The notes under the pieces are model-generated. The model did not search any database, was not told where the DNA came from, and worked only from the letters and a program-made list of their open reading frames with translations. From Arthrobacter oryzae (lineage in GTDB: Bacteria; Actinomycetota; Actinomycetes; Actinomycetales; Micrococcaceae): a DNA stretch of 64,000 nt. Shown here piece after piece: positions 1 to 8,340 of the stretch (positions are counted from its first letter, which is position 1; each line of letters starts with the position of its first letter). The position numbers were made by a program, and so were the translations under genes. Where the stretch lies: positions 1,798,001-1,862,000 of the forward strand of contig NZ_CP132204.1 of NCBI RefSeq assembly GCF_030718995.1. The letters are read 5' to 3'.

Positions 1-591
1 AACAACTGGGACTATGCCAACTCCTTGCCGACGTCTCCATGGCGCTCCGCGATGTCGCTTGCCCGCGAGGTGGAGCTCGCAACGGTGGACGGTTTGCCTC
101 GGCTGGTGCAACGCCCGGTGCTGCCGTTGGACCGCGGCGAGCCGGCCATCCAAAATATGGAACTTTGCGACACCGTGGTGCAACTGCCCGACGCGATGCC
201 CGGATCAGCCCAGCTGATCGAGGCCGAGATCCTGCCCGGCACGGCCCGGACCGTTGCATTCAGGCTTCTCGGCGCATCGGACGGGAGCGCCGCAACGATT
301 CTCAGCTTCGATGCCGTGACGAGCCGGCTCACCCTCGACCGCCGCAACTCGGGAGACACCGCCTTCCACGAAAAGTTCGCGTCGACGGAGTCGGCACCAG
401 TGAAGCTCGACGGCGGCGTGCTGAGGCTGCGCGTCATCGTTGACCAGTGCTCGGTGGAGGTTTTCGCCCAAGGCGGCGGGGTTGTCCTGAGCGATCTGGT
501 GTTCCCCCTGCCCGGGAACCTGGGCGCCGACGTGTGTGTTCAGGGCGGCACGGCGATCGTGCGGAAACTGGTCGTCTCGGCCTTGTCCTAA
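1..591 (+). CDS. GH32 beta-fructosidase, C-terminal part
   Basis: The window opens inside this gene; 196 codons remain before a TAA stop. The first residues, NNWDYANSLPTSPWR, match the conserved stretch near the end of the five-bladed propeller of GH32 fructan hydrolases (levanase, inulinase, sucrose hydrolase). The remainder is the C-terminal beta-sandwich and contains SVEVFAQGGGVVLSDLVFP, a family signature. The catalytic Asp and Glu lie upstream of the window, so substrate and secretion cannot be judged. It is followed by about 90 bases without a gene. Confidence 0.85.
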   Translation, partial: NNWDYANSLPTSPWRSAMSLAREVELATVDGLPRLVQRPVLPLDRGEPAIQNMELCDTVVQLPDAMPGSAQLIEAEILPGTARTVAFRLLGASDGSAATILSFDAVTSRLTLDRRNSGDTAFHEKFASTESAPVKLDGGVLRLRVIVDQCSVEVFAQGGGVVLSDLVFPLPGNLGADVCVQGGTAIVRKLVVSALS

Positions 592-677
592 ACACCACGA
601 CTCCGGACAGCCCTGCCGGCAGGTGAAGGTACCTGTTCAACAGCCCGCGGCGGGAGCAGAATGAAGCAACCTAAACT

Positions 678-1574
678 TTGGTGGTGATGCCGGTGGCGCT
701 GGCAATCGTGGTTGTGTGCACGCTGTTCCTGCTGGTTGCCGTCATCCTGGCCATCATCTGGGGCGGGCGCCACTTCCGGAAGCCCGGCGCCCCCGATGAA
801 CAGGCTTCCCCGTTGCGGCTCTACCTCTGGTGGGCCAATGTGGCAACGGCTTCGGCCCTCGCCTCCGGCGTTTTGGTGGGATGGGCCGGCGGCAGGCTGG
901 TGATGCGGGTGCTCGCCGTCACCTCGCCGGCATCAGCCCAGGGCCGCCTTACCGAAGCGCAGGCGAACGTCGGATTCCCCACGATCGACGGCAGCATTGC
1001 CCTGCTGTTCTTCGGGGGACTGCCGGCAGGCTTCGCCGCGGCCTTCATCTACCTGTTCATCCGCCGCTGGCTCCCTGCCGGCCGTTGGGCGGGCCCCGCG
1101 CTGGGGGTGTTGCTCCTCCTGGTCTTCGGCGCCTCTGTTGACCCGCTTCGGGCTGACAACATCGACTTCGCGATTGTGGGGCCCGGCTGGCTCTCCGTGG
1201 TGCTCTTCTCTGCGGTGGCCGTCCTGCACGGCGCGGTGGTGGCCGCCGTGGCCGGCGCGTTCAGCCTGCGCCTTCCGCTTCCGTCCGGCCGGGACTGGAA
1301 GTACTACCTCCCGCTCGCCGGAGCCATCCTCTTCCTGCCAGCGGGCATCCTGCTCGGCATCGGTGCGCTGGTTGTCATGCTGTGCTCGTGGCTCGCGCAT
1401 GTTGCCGGGGCCGGGCGGCAACCTGCGGAAACGGGTCCGGATGATGTCCGGTCCGCGCGTGACCTGAGACGGGCAGCTGCGGTGTCCTGGGGCGGCCGTG
1501 CGGCTCTGGGCCTGGCTGCGGTCCTGGCCCTGCCCCCGTTCATCACCGCTGTCACGTCGATTATTTCGCGCTGA
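678..1574 (+). CDS. Multi-spanning membrane protein of unknown function
   Basis: A 298-residue protein that I do not recognise. It has about six hydrophobic segments (near residues 3-27, 50-75, 105-130, 140-160, 175-205 and 210-240) and a last one before the C-terminus (about 275-295), so it sits in the cytoplasmic membrane. The start is unclear: TTG 678, GTG 681, GTG 684 and ATG 687 are consecutive in frame, and none has a strong ribosome binding site. Its last 14 bases overlap the end of the convergent kinase-like gene. No catalytic motif is visible. Confidence 0.7.
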   Translation: MVVMPVALAIVVVCTLFLLVAVILAIIWGGRHFRKPGAPDEQASPLRLYLWWANVATASALASGVLVGWAGGRLVMRVLAVTSPASAQGRLTEAQANVGFPTIDGSIALLFFGGLPAGFAAAFIYLFIRRWLPAGRWAGPALGVLLLLVFGASVDPLRADNIDFAIVGPGWLSVVLFSAVAVLHGAVVAAVAGAFSLRLPLPSGRDWKYYLPLAGAILFLPAGILLGIGALVVMLCSWLAHVAGAGRQPAETGPDDVRSARDLRRAAAVSWGGRAALGLAAVLALPPFITAVTSIISR

Positions 1575-2298
1575 TCCTGTCCGGCCCTGCAGCGGACGTC
1601 TCGGGGATGGCCGTTGACGTGGCGGCGTTGATCGCTGCGGTGAGCGCGGCCAGCACCTCGTCCTGGCCGCCGCCGGCGTCGATGCGGACGAATCCGGGGA
1701 ACTCCGGAAGGGCGCGGTAACCCTCGCTGAGGGCCGTCAGTTCCTCAAGGGTTTCGCTGTCCGTGCCGCGCAGGAGGATGCGTTCCAGGGCCTGCTCCGG
1801 CGCGACGTCGAAGTGGATCACCAGGTCCGGTGCCGGGAGGCGCTTCAGAAGCCAGGGGAGGAACCGGCCGTGGGGGAGGCCCCGGACGCTGCGCAGGGCC
1901 AGTTGGCAGTATAAGTGCCGGTCCATGACTACGAGGCCGGAAAAGCTGCGGGCGCGGGCATGCGACACCAGGACGTTGACCGTCCGGATCACAGTTTCCA
2001 GGGCATCGGCCAGGCGCGGGCTGAGGGGAATTCCGGAGCGCTCGGACCACTGGGACAAGTTGCGGCGGCCGGCGTGGTTGCGCAGCAGCAGGGCGTTGCC
2101 GCCGGCCAGGCGCGCGGCTTCCACGGCTGCGCGTGCTGCGGTGGTTTTTCCGGCACCGTCGATTCCGGTGAGGACTATCAGCAGGGGTGGCTCGATTCGT
2201 TGGGCGGACTGTATGACTCGACGCGTCAATGGTTCAACGAGGCGCCGGATCAGATTGTCCCCGAGGAACTTGTTTTCTGTTCGCCGTCCCGATTTCAC
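1561..2298 (-). CDS. Thymidylate-kinase-like P-loop nucleotide kinase
   Basis: A 245-residue protein with a Walker A motif GIDGAGKTT (about residues 45-53), a DRHLYCQLALRSVRG segment like the DR(Y/H) motif of thymidylate kinases, and an arginine-rich lid region (ERILLRGTDSETLEEL). It probably phosphorylates a nucleoside monophosphate or a related small molecule. The sequence is too divergent from housekeeping Tmk to call it dTMP kinase with certainty. The start taken is GTG 2298 without a clear ribosome binding site; the first 40 residues are poorly conserved in type and a later start is possible. Confidence 0.7.
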   Translation of the reverse strand: MKSGRRTENKFLGDNLIRRLVEPLTRRVIQSAQRIEPPLLIVLTGIDGAGKTTAARAAVEAARLAGGNALLLRNHAGRRNLSQWSERSGIPLSPRLADALETVIRTVNVLVSHARARSFSGLVVMDRHLYCQLALRSVRGLPHGRFLPWLLKRLPAPDLVIHFDVAPEQALERILLRGTDSETLEELTALSEGYRALPEFPGFVRIDAGGGQDEVLAALTAAINAATSTAIPETSAAGPDRISAK

Positions 2299-2361
2299 GC
2301 GGTGTTAATGGCAGGGTTCTAGCGTGGGTCTTCAGGCACCATCCGCAAGAAGGGATCCATC

Positions 2362-2841
2362 ATGGCCGATATTGCTGCTGTGCTGGGGCGGCTCACCCCG
2401 GAAGAGCTCGATGAGCTCCGGGAGATTGGTCCCCAGGGGCACCTCACCAGGCGCCTGGTCGATGCCTTGGACAGGGCCGCCGGCGGTTCGGGCGCGGGCC
2501 GCGGCTACTACGTTCCCACGGGAAGCGTGAGTGCCACCGGCGGACCCCACCTTGTACTGCGCAGCGACGTCTCTGCGTGGCTGTTCGGCGCAAACCCGCA
2601 GATTCCGCACGGACACCAGACGGCCAGCGAGGCAGCCGGGTCCGCGCAGCCGGAACGTGACTGGTCCGAACTGCGTCCAGGCGACAAGGTGGCCATTGTG
2701 CGGGGCAACCGTGTCACGGCGTCGGGCATTGTGGACGCCATGACTGACGATGCCTCCACCGTGTGGGTGCTCTTCGAAGGCGTTGCGCCGCGGAGGATGT
2801 TCCACCGGGGCGACCCCGACGACCTTCGGCCCGTCCGTTAA
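2362..2841 (+). CDS. Conserved hypothetical protein, 159 aa
   Basis: A soluble protein that I do not recognise. The N-terminus (MADIAAVLGRLTPEELDELREIG) is helical and charged. A Gly/Pro-rich middle leads to a C-terminal section with LRPGDKVAIVRGNRVTASGIVDAMTDD, which looks like a small SH3-like beta-barrel ('RPGDKV...G.V') ending in a HRGDPDDLRPVR tail. Translation starts at ATG 2362, 9 bases after AAGAAGGGA. It converges on the DUF5997 gene with a 5-base gap. Confidence 0.65.
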   Translation: MADIAAVLGRLTPEELDELREIGPQGHLTRRLVDALDRAAGGSGAGRGYYVPTGSVSATGGPHLVLRSDVSAWLFGANPQIPHGHQTASEAAGSAQPERDWSELRPGDKVAIVRGNRVTASGIVDAMTDDASTVWVLFEGVAPRRMFHRGDPDDLRPVR

Positions 2842-2846
2842 GGCAC

Positions 2847-3251
2847 CTACTCGGCCTTGGCGCGGGCTTTCTTGGCGTCCTTCTTGGCGGCCTCGTCCTT
2901 GACACGCTGGGCTTCCGCGCGAACTGCGGCGTGCGTGGAGCGCTCGGTGACCAGCCAGGCCGGGGGAGCCTGCAGCAGCGCGGTGATTTCCGCCGTCGTG
3001 AGTGCTTCTTCGACGCCGCCGCGGGCCAGGCCGCTGATGGAGACGTTCAGTTTCTGCGCCACCACCGGGCGAGGGTGCGGGCCGTTGCGGCGGAGATCCG
3101 CCAGCCACTCCGGCGGGTTGGCCTGGAGCTCGGCGAACTCGGCGCGGGTGATAACCGAATCCTGGAACTCCTGGGGTGTTGCGGGCAGGTAGATGCCAAG
3201 CTTCTTGGCAACGGTGGCCGGCTTCATGGACTGGGAGTTTGCAGAGGTCAT
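2847..3251 (-). CDS. DUF5997 family protein
   Basis: A 134-residue protein matching the actinobacterial DUF5997 type: the N-terminal SMKPATVAKKLGIYLPATP, a central NPPEWLADLRRNGPHPRPVVA and LNVSISGLARGG, then a Lys/Ala-rich tail (KDEAAKKDAKKARAKAE). The function is unknown; LGIYLPATP followed by a SISGLARGG helix resembles a small DNA-binding fold, which is my inference. It is divergent, with a 66-base gap, from a protein made only of a LysR effector domain. Confidence 0.8.
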   Translation of the reverse strand: MTSANSQSMKPATVAKKLGIYLPATPQEFQDSVITRAEFAELQANPPEWLADLRRNGPHPRPVVAQKLNVSISGLARGGVEEALTTAEITALLQAPPAWLVTERSTHAAVRAEAQRVKDEAAKKDAKKARAKAE

Positions 3252-3317
3252 GCTTCAAGGGTATCCGGAGGGCGGGCCCGCAGCGCCATCCTGCAGCACT
3301 GGCGGTACTGTGAACGT

Positions 3318-4067
3318 GTGTCCGCTGAAGAAGAAGCCCCCCAAGTACCCGCACCTTCCGATCCGGAAAGGCGGGAGCTGCGCTTCGCCTACGTTGCCGG
3401 CGTGACGCCGGGCAAATGGATCCGGCGCTGGGAAGAGCGGATGCCGGAAGTTCCCTTGCGCGCTTTTATGTCCGACGACGGCGCTCAGCTTTCCGTCCTC
3501 GGCGACGGTTCCGCGGACCTCAGCTTCGTCCGGCTTCCGGTGGAGCGGGAGGGCCTGAACGTCATCCCCCTCTATGAGGAGCAGCCCGTGGTGGTTGCCC
3601 CCAAGGGACACGAGATTTCCGTGTTCGACGAGGTGGCGCTGGCCGACCTTGCCACGGAAACGTTCCTGGATGTCACTGAACTGGGCGGGCCTGAAATGGC
3701 CCTGCAGGTGGTTGCTTCCGGTGCCGGGCTCGCCATCTTGCCGATGTCCGTTGCCCGCCACTTCAACGTCAAGGACACGGTGGCGCGGAAGCTCACCGGC
3801 GCACCCACCACCCAGGTTGCGCTGGCGTGGCCCCAGGCAGCCCAGCCGGACGACCTGGACGAGGTGATCGAGGAGTTCATCGGGATTGTCCGCGGACGCA
3901 CCGCCCAGAGCTCCCGCCAGCCGTCGGCGAAGGTGGAGAAGCCCAAGAAGGAACCCAAGCCGGACCGCCGGGGGACCGGCGTCAAGAAGCCCAAGGTGGC
4001 CCAGCGCTACGCTCCCAACCCGGACAAAGGCCGCGGCAAGGGATCACGCAAGAAGGGCAAGCGCTAG
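3318..4067 (+). CDS. LysR-type substrate-binding domain protein without HTH
   Basis: A 249-residue protein. From about residue 17 it reads as a periplasmic-binding-type LysR effector domain (LRFAYVAGVTPGKWIRRWEE, then DLSFVRLPVEREGLNVIPLYEEQPVVVAPKGH and GAGLAILPMSVARHF). The usual N-terminal winged helix is absent: the chosen GTG 3318 start leaves only 16 residues before the effector domain. The C-terminus is a Lys/Arg-rich tail (VEKPKKEPKPDRRG and KGRGKGSRKKGKR), which might supply nucleic-acid binding. The gene lies back to back with DUF5997 and the two probably share a promoter region. Confidence 0.75.
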   Translation: MSAEEEAPQVPAPSDPERRELRFAYVAGVTPGKWIRRWEERMPEVPLRAFMSDDGAQLSVLGDGSADLSFVRLPVEREGLNVIPLYEEQPVVVAPKGHEISVFDEVALADLATETFLDVTELGGPEMALQVVASGAGLAILPMSVARHFNVKDTVARKLTGAPTTQVALAWPQAAQPDDLDEVIEEFIGIVRGRTAQSSRQPSAKVEKPKKEPKPDRRGTGVKKPKVAQRYAPNPDKGRGKGSRKKGKR

Positions 4068-4070
4068 CAC

Positions 4071-4406
4071 CTATGCGGTGCAGGCGTCCTTGAGCGCGGT
4101 GACGGATTCGGCCGGAACCTGGTCGCCCGCTTCGGCGATCTGACGCAAGGGAGTGGTGATTTCGGCCGGCACGCCGGCGGTCTCCGCGCCGCCCACGAGG
4201 CCAACGAGCAGCTCCTTGTCCTTGACGCTGACAAGCCCGTCCTCCACGAGGGCGCAGATCTGGCCCTTGACCTGGTCGGCCGCTGCGGTGGCAACCTGCG
4301 AGGCGCCGTCGCTCACAGCCTTTTCGGCGGCGTCCTGGACCTGGCCGCACCCGGTCAGGGCAACGATGAGGGCGGCAGCGGACAGGGCGGCGAGGCGGGG
4401 TTTCAT
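4071..4406 (-). CDS. Small putative lipoprotein
   Basis: A 111-residue protein with a lipoprotein signal peptide: MKPRLAALSAAALIVALTGC places a lipobox LTGC with Cys20 as the lipidated residue. The mature part is Ala/Val-rich and helical, with two further Cys residues (ICALVEDG and KDACTA) that could form a disulfide. The function is unknown. It converges on the preceding plus-strand gene with only 3 bases between stops, and lies 48 bases downstream of the lacI-type gene on the same strand, so it may be read with it. Confidence 0.75.
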   Translation of the reverse strand: MKPRLAALSAAALIVALTGCGQVQDAAEKAVSDGASQVATAAADQVKGQICALVEDGLVSVKDKELLVGLVGGAETAGVPAEITTPLRQIAEAGDQVPAESVTALKDACTA

Positions 4407-4454
4407 GCCTCCAGCGTAGCAAGCGGTGCTGTGGTTGCTGACCGGGTACTGCTG

Positions 4455-5468
4455 TCAGGCGGAGAAGCGTGCCGTTGTGCCGCGGACCACGAGGACGGGG
4501 TCGATCAGCTTGCGGCTGGGTTCGATGTCCGGGTCCTGGATCCTTGCCAGCAGTGTCTGCGCGGAGTCTGCTCCGACGACGTCGCTCCGGTTGTCGACCG
4601 TTGTGATGTCCAGATAGCGGGACTTGGCCAGCGGCGAGTTGTCGTAGCCGATCACGGACAGGTCCTCCGGCACGGACCGGCCCCTCGTCTTTGCCGCGGC
4701 GAACGCGCCCAGTGCCATGGTGTCATTGGCCGCGAAGATGGCAGTGGTATCGGGGTGGCGGTCCAGGACCCAGCAGGCCGATGCGTATCCATCCTCCTCC
4801 GACGTTCCACCGGATTCCCCTGCGATCCGGACCTCCAGCCCGGCCTCGACGATGCGTCCGCGGAAGCCCTCGCGCCGGTGGGCCGCGGCGCCGCCGGTGC
4901 CCGACAGGTGTCCGATGCGGGTGTGGCCCAGGCTGAGCAGATGGCCGGCTGCGAGGCGGCCGCCGCCGTCGTCGTCGTTGGTGATGAGATCTGCACCCGC
5001 GGGAACTCCGTTCCGCCAACCGGCGACGACGGTGGGGACCCAGGTGCCGGCGAGCATGGGCTCGCTGGGCTCGGCAGCGATCACGAGGCCGGCGACGTGC
5101 AGGGCGAGCAGGCCGTCCGTAGCCTCTTTGACCCGGTTCCGTCCGGGCCGCGAGTCAGCCACCGTGACCTGGTAGCCGTGCACCGAGAGCGCGGATTCCA
5201 TGCCGCGCAGCAGATCGACGAACCACGGGTTCCGGAAGTCGTCGATCACCAGTCCGATGCTCTTCGTCCGGCTGCTGGCGAGGGCTGTGGCGGCACGGCT
5301 GGGCCGGTATCCGAGCTGCGATATGGCGGCCAGCACGGCCTCCCGGCGTTTATCGCTGACCCTCGAAGGGTTCTGCAGGACCAGGGACACCAGCGACGGC
5401 GAGACGCCGGCGCTCTCGGCGACGTCGTAGATCGTGGGCCGGCGCGTCCGGGGGGTATTCAGGGTCAT
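4455..5468 (-). CDS. LacI-family transcriptional regulator
   Basis: A 337-residue regulator with an N-terminal HTH (TIYDVAESAGVSPSLVSLVL, about residues 12-31), the hinge helix with LGYRPSRAATALAS, and a periplasmic-binding-like effector domain ending QTLLARIQDPDIEPSRKLIDPVLVVRG. It is divergent from the Gfo/Idh/MocA-isomerase pair, and a perfect LacI-type palindrome (5560-5573) sits between the two. It most likely represses that pair and itself until a sugar or polyol ligand binds; the ligand is not evident. Confidence 0.9.
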   Translation of the reverse strand: MTLNTPRTRRPTIYDVAESAGVSPSLVSLVLQNPSRVSDKRREAVLAAISQLGYRPSRAATALASSRTKSIGLVIDDFRNPWFVDLLRGMESALSVHGYQVTVADSRPGRNRVKEATDGLLALHVAGLVIAAEPSEPMLAGTWVPTVVAGWRNGVPAGADLITNDDDGGGRLAAGHLLSLGHTRIGHLSGTGGAAAHRREGFRGRIVEAGLEVRIAGESGGTSEEDGYASACWVLDRHPDTTAIFAANDTMALGAFAAAKTRGRSVPEDLSVIGYDNSPLAKSRYLDITTVDNRSDVVGADSAQTLLARIQDPDIEPSRKLIDPVLVVRGTTARFSA

Positions 5469-5513
5469 GGGAGAGCCTTTCGTGTCTCCTTATCGAGGAT
5501 AGCCCCACGACCA

Positions 5514-5542
5514 TTGACAGGACATATGGACAAAGCTACGCT
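5514..5542 (+). promoter_or_regulatory. Sigma-70-type promoter for the dehydrogenase-isomerase operon
   Basis: A perfect -35 box TTGACA (5514-5519) is followed after 17 bases by TACGCT (5537-5542). This would start transcription near 5550, just ahead of the LacI-type palindrome, so the bound repressor would block elongation or initiation. Confidence 0.6.
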
Positions 5543-5559
5543 CTTTCCAGCGAATATTT

Positions 5560-5573
5560 TTGTAGCGCTACAA
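5560..5573. promoter_or_regulatory. LacI-family operator
   Basis: TTGTAGCGCTACAA is a perfect 14-base palindrome with a central CG, the classic LacI/GalR-family operator form. It lies 92 bases upstream of the divergent lacI-type start and 47 bases upstream of the dehydrogenase start, directly downstream of the TTGACA promoter. Confidence 0.75.
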
Positions 5574-5620
5574 TTTTCCGGGCAGGCGATCAGCCTGGCC
5601 GAATTTCAAAGGAGAAAGCA

Positions 5621-6799
5621 ATGGCTGAAAGCCTCGGCGTCGCCGTCATTGGCGCAGGAATGGCCGGCAAGGCCCACGCTGCCGCCTATCGGACGGCCTC
5701 AACGCTGTATAGCCCCGTTCTTCCCGCGGTACGCCTGGTCTCGATCGGAGACGTCAACGCCGAATTCGGCTCCTTGGCCGCCCGCCGCTTCGGTTACGAG
5801 CGCAACGACGCGTCATGGCAGGCAATTGCCGAAGCCGATGACATCGACGTCGTTAGCGTGGTCATCGCCAACTCGCTGCACCGCGAAGTGGTGGAAGGCC
5901 TCCTCGCCGCCGGCAAGCACGTACTGTGCGAGAAGCCGCTGAGCGATTCCATCGAGGATGCCCGCGCCATGGCGGAGGCGGCCCGCAATGCGAGCTCGAT
6001 CGCACGCATCGGCTTCACCTTCCGCCGCACCCCGGGCATCGCCTACATCCGCGACCTCATCCGCACCGGCGTCCTCGGGAAGGTGCTGCACTTCAGCGGG
6101 CGCTATTGGACCGACTACGGCTTCAGCCCCTCCGCTCCCATGAGCTGGCGCTACAAGGGCGGGCCCGGCTCCGGCGCGCTTGCCGACGTTGGAAGCCACC
6201 TGGCCTACGTCTCCGAGTTCCTCTGCGGCGACATCAAGTCCGTCAGCGGCGGGCGCCTCAGCACCGCGATCGACAAGCGGCCATTGCCGCTGGGCGCCGT
6301 CATCGGGCACGACCACGCTGCGGTCAGCGACACGTTCGAAGCCGTGGAGAACGACGACTACGCGGCGTTCTCTGCAGAGTTTGAAAACGGCGCCGGCAGC
6401 TTCGAGGTCTCCCGCGTGGCCGCAGGCCACGCCAACAGCCTCAACTTCGAGGTGTTCTGCGAGAACGGTGCGGCCAAGTTCGACCAGCGCCGCCCGGCCG
6501 AAATCCAGCTGTTCCTCAATGACGGTTCCGGCAACGAGAACGGATACCGGCAGGTCATCCTCGGCCCCGGCCACCCCTACATCGCCGGTGGCCTGGCCAT
6601 GGACGCCCCCGAAGTCGGCTTCGGCCAGAACGACGCGTTCGGCTACCAGGCCCGGGCATTCCTGGAGGAGGTGGCCGGCCTCAGCGAAGCGGAGTCGCTG
6701 CCCCGCTGCGCCACGTTCGACGAGGGCGTCCGCAACATGGAGCTGCTTGGCGCCGTCACGGAGTCCGCGCTCAACAACGGAAAGAAGATCACGCTATGA
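5621..6799 (+). CDS. Gfo/Idh/MocA-family NAD(P)-dependent dehydrogenase
   Basis: A 392-residue oxidoreductase. The Rossmann motif GAGMAGKAH (about residues 11-19) binds NAD(P), and EKP (104-106, in VLCEKPLSD) carries the family's catalytic-site lysine. The C-terminal half is the alpha/beta substrate domain, with WRYKGGPGSGALADVGSHL supplying the usual Asp and His. It probably oxidises a sugar, inositol or sugar acid in the cytoplasm. ATG 5621 follows AAAGGAGAAAGCA. The stop overlaps the start of the isomerase gene by four bases (ATGA), so the two are translationally coupled. Confidence 0.9.
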   Translation: MAESLGVAVIGAGMAGKAHAAAYRTASTLYSPVLPAVRLVSIGDVNAEFGSLAARRFGYERNDASWQAIAEADDIDVVSVVIANSLHREVVEGLLAAGKHVLCEKPLSDSIEDARAMAEAARNASSIARIGFTFRRTPGIAYIRDLIRTGVLGKVLHFSGRYWTDYGFSPSAPMSWRYKGGPGSGALADVGSHLAYVSEFLCGDIKSVSGGRLSTAIDKRPLPLGAVIGHDHAAVSDTFEAVENDDYAAFSAEFENGAGSFEVSRVAAGHANSLNFEVFCENGAAKFDQRRPAEIQLFLNDGSGNENGYRQVILGPGHPYIAGGLAMDAPEVGFGQNDAFGYQARAFLEEVAGLSEAESLPRCATFDEGVRNMELLGAVTESALNNGKKITL

Positions 6800-7815
6800 A
6801 ACTCGGGGTCTACAACGCCATCCTGCACGACCGCCCGCTCCCCGAAGCGCTGAAGGTCATCGCTGACCTCGGGCTCACCGGGATCGAAATTAACACCGGC
6901 GGCTTCCTGCCGGCCGTGCACGTCCCCAACATGGACCAGATCCTGGAAAGCGACGCCGCCCGCGACGACTACCTGGCGATCTTCGAGGGGACCGGCGTCT
7001 CCATCGCGGGCCTGAACTGCAACGGCAACCCGCTGCACCCGAAGCGGAAAATCGGTGAGAAGCATGCCGAGGACATCCGCCGCTCCATCCGGCTGGCGCA
7101 CCGGCTGGGACAGGACCGCGTGGTCACCATGTCCGGCCTGCCCGGCGGCGAGCCGGGAGCCACCACCGTCAACTGGGTGGTTAACGCCTGGAACTCGGCG
7201 GCCCTGGACGTGCTCGACTACCAGTGGGGCATCGCCGCCGATTTCTGGAAGGAAACCGACCGCCTTGCCGCTGACCACGGCGTGAAGGTGGCCCTCGAGC
7301 TGCACCCGCAGAACATCGTGTTCAACACCGCTGACGTCCGCAAGCTCATCGAGCTTACTGGCGCCACGCACGTTGGCGTTGAGCTGGATGCCTCGCACCT
7401 GTTCTGGCAGCAGATGGATCCGGTCGCAGTGGTCCGGGAGCTCGGCCCGCTGGTGTTCCAGGCAGCTGCCAAGGACGTCCGCGTCAACACGGGGAACGCC
7501 GCGCTCTATGGCGTGCTGGACAACAGCTTCCGCCGGCTCGCGCCCGAGGAAAGCCGCACCAACCTCGGCGGCGACGAGTGGGCCAACGAATGGCCTAAGA
7601 ACTCCGCGTGGGACTTCGTCGCGCTGGGCCGCGGGCACGACACTGCCTACTGGACCGAGTTCCTCCGCGCCCTGTACGAGGTGGACCCCAACATGCTGGT
7701 CAACATCGAGCACGAGGACGTTTCGCTGGGCCGGATCGAAGGTCTCCAGGTGGCGGCCAAGGTGCTGCGCGACGCCGACGCGGCGCTTACCTCCTCGCTG
7801 CACCTCACGTCCTAG
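6796..7815 (+). CDS. Xylose-isomerase-like TIM-barrel sugar isomerase/epimerase
   Basis: A 339-residue protein of the AP_endonuc_2/IolE-type TIM-barrel superfamily. Metal-ligand positions are visible in GIEINTGG, VALELHP (Glu), VGVELDASHLFWQ (Asp/His), AAAKDVRV and the final NIEHEDV (Glu/His). Such enzymes isomerise, epimerise or dehydrate keto-sugars or inosose. Together with the overlapping dehydrogenase it makes a two-step oxidation-isomerisation pair. There is no transporter beside it, so uptake must be encoded elsewhere. Confidence 0.85.
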   Translation: MKLGVYNAILHDRPLPEALKVIADLGLTGIEINTGGFLPAVHVPNMDQILESDAARDDYLAIFEGTGVSIAGLNCNGNPLHPKRKIGEKHAEDIRRSIRLAHRLGQDRVVTMSGLPGGEPGATTVNWVVNAWNSAALDVLDYQWGIAADFWKETDRLAADHGVKVALELHPQNIVFNTADVRKLIELTGATHVGVELDASHLFWQQMDPVAVVRELGPLVFQAAAKDVRVNTGNAALYGVLDNSFRRLAPEESRTNLGGDEWANEWPKNSAWDFVALGRGHDTAYWTEFLRALYEVDPNMLVNIEHEDVSLGRIEGLQVAAKVLRDADAALTSSLHLTS

Positions 7816-7829
7816 GACCGCCAGGTTCC

Positions 7830-7867
7830 GGCCGGCGGCCGCCCCGAATGCGGGGCAGCCGCCGGCC
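7830..7867 (+). terminator. Strong hairpin after the isomerase gene
   Basis: A 17-base stem (GGCCGGCGGCCGCCCCG against its near-complement, one mismatch) closes on an AATG loop 15 bases after the stop. There is no T tract, so it is a weak or Rho-assisted terminator; it lies just ahead of the next gene. Confidence 0.55.
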
Positions 7868-7906
7868 GATGGCATACTTCTTGGTGACTGGAACCTGGGG
7901 GGGCAC

Positions 7907-8338
7907 GTGAAGATCGCGCTGTACATCATTTGGGCGCTGTTTGTTGCCGGCGTGATTTTTTCGATTGTCCATCTTTCGCGGAAGACCAAGCGCCGCGAAC
8001 AACTCACTGCCAGCTGGCCGAGGGTCCAGGCGACCGTCACCGGGAGCGTGGCCGGCTGGACCAACGGCGGAGGCGGCGGCAGCCGCAGCCGGCGTTTCTA
8101 CCCCACCTACCAGTTCGCGGATCCCCGCGGGACGCTGTTCGCCGGCGAATCCGAGGTGTCGTACGCCAGCCAGCCGGATCCGGGGTCTTCGGTGGAAGTG
8201 ATGTATAACCCCATCAATCCCAACCAGTCGTTCCAGGTGTCGTCCCAGGACAGTACGGTGATCGGCTGCCTCATCCCGTGCTTCGCGGCGATTGCAGCGG
8301 GGTCATTCTTGTTCATCAGCATCCTCCCGCTGAGCTGA
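7907..8338 (+). CDS. DUF3592-type membrane protein, copy 1
   Basis: A 143-residue protein with one N-terminal membrane helix (IALYIIWALFVAGVIFSIV), an extracytoplasmic-type beta-rich middle (SWPRVQATVTGSVAGW, FYPTYQFADPRG, VEVMYNPINPNQSFQV) and a second helix near the C-terminus (CLIPCFAAIAAGSFLFISI). This is the DUF3592 layout. The start is GTG 7907 after a G-rich Shine-Dalgarno (TGGGGGGGCAC). It is followed after 2 bases by a paralog of the same length. Confidence 0.75.
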   Translation: MKIALYIIWALFVAGVIFSIVHLSRKTKRREQLTASWPRVQATVTGSVAGWTNGGGGGSRSRRFYPTYQFADPRGTLFAGESEVSYASQPDPGSSVEVMYNPINPNQSFQVSSQDSTVIGCLIPCFAAIAAGSFLFISILPLS

Positions 8339-8340
8339 GC

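Noticed and set aside
612..650. CCTGCCGGCAGG palindrome after the GH32 gene
   Set aside because: Short GC palindrome of a kind expected by chance at this base composition; no T tract follows.
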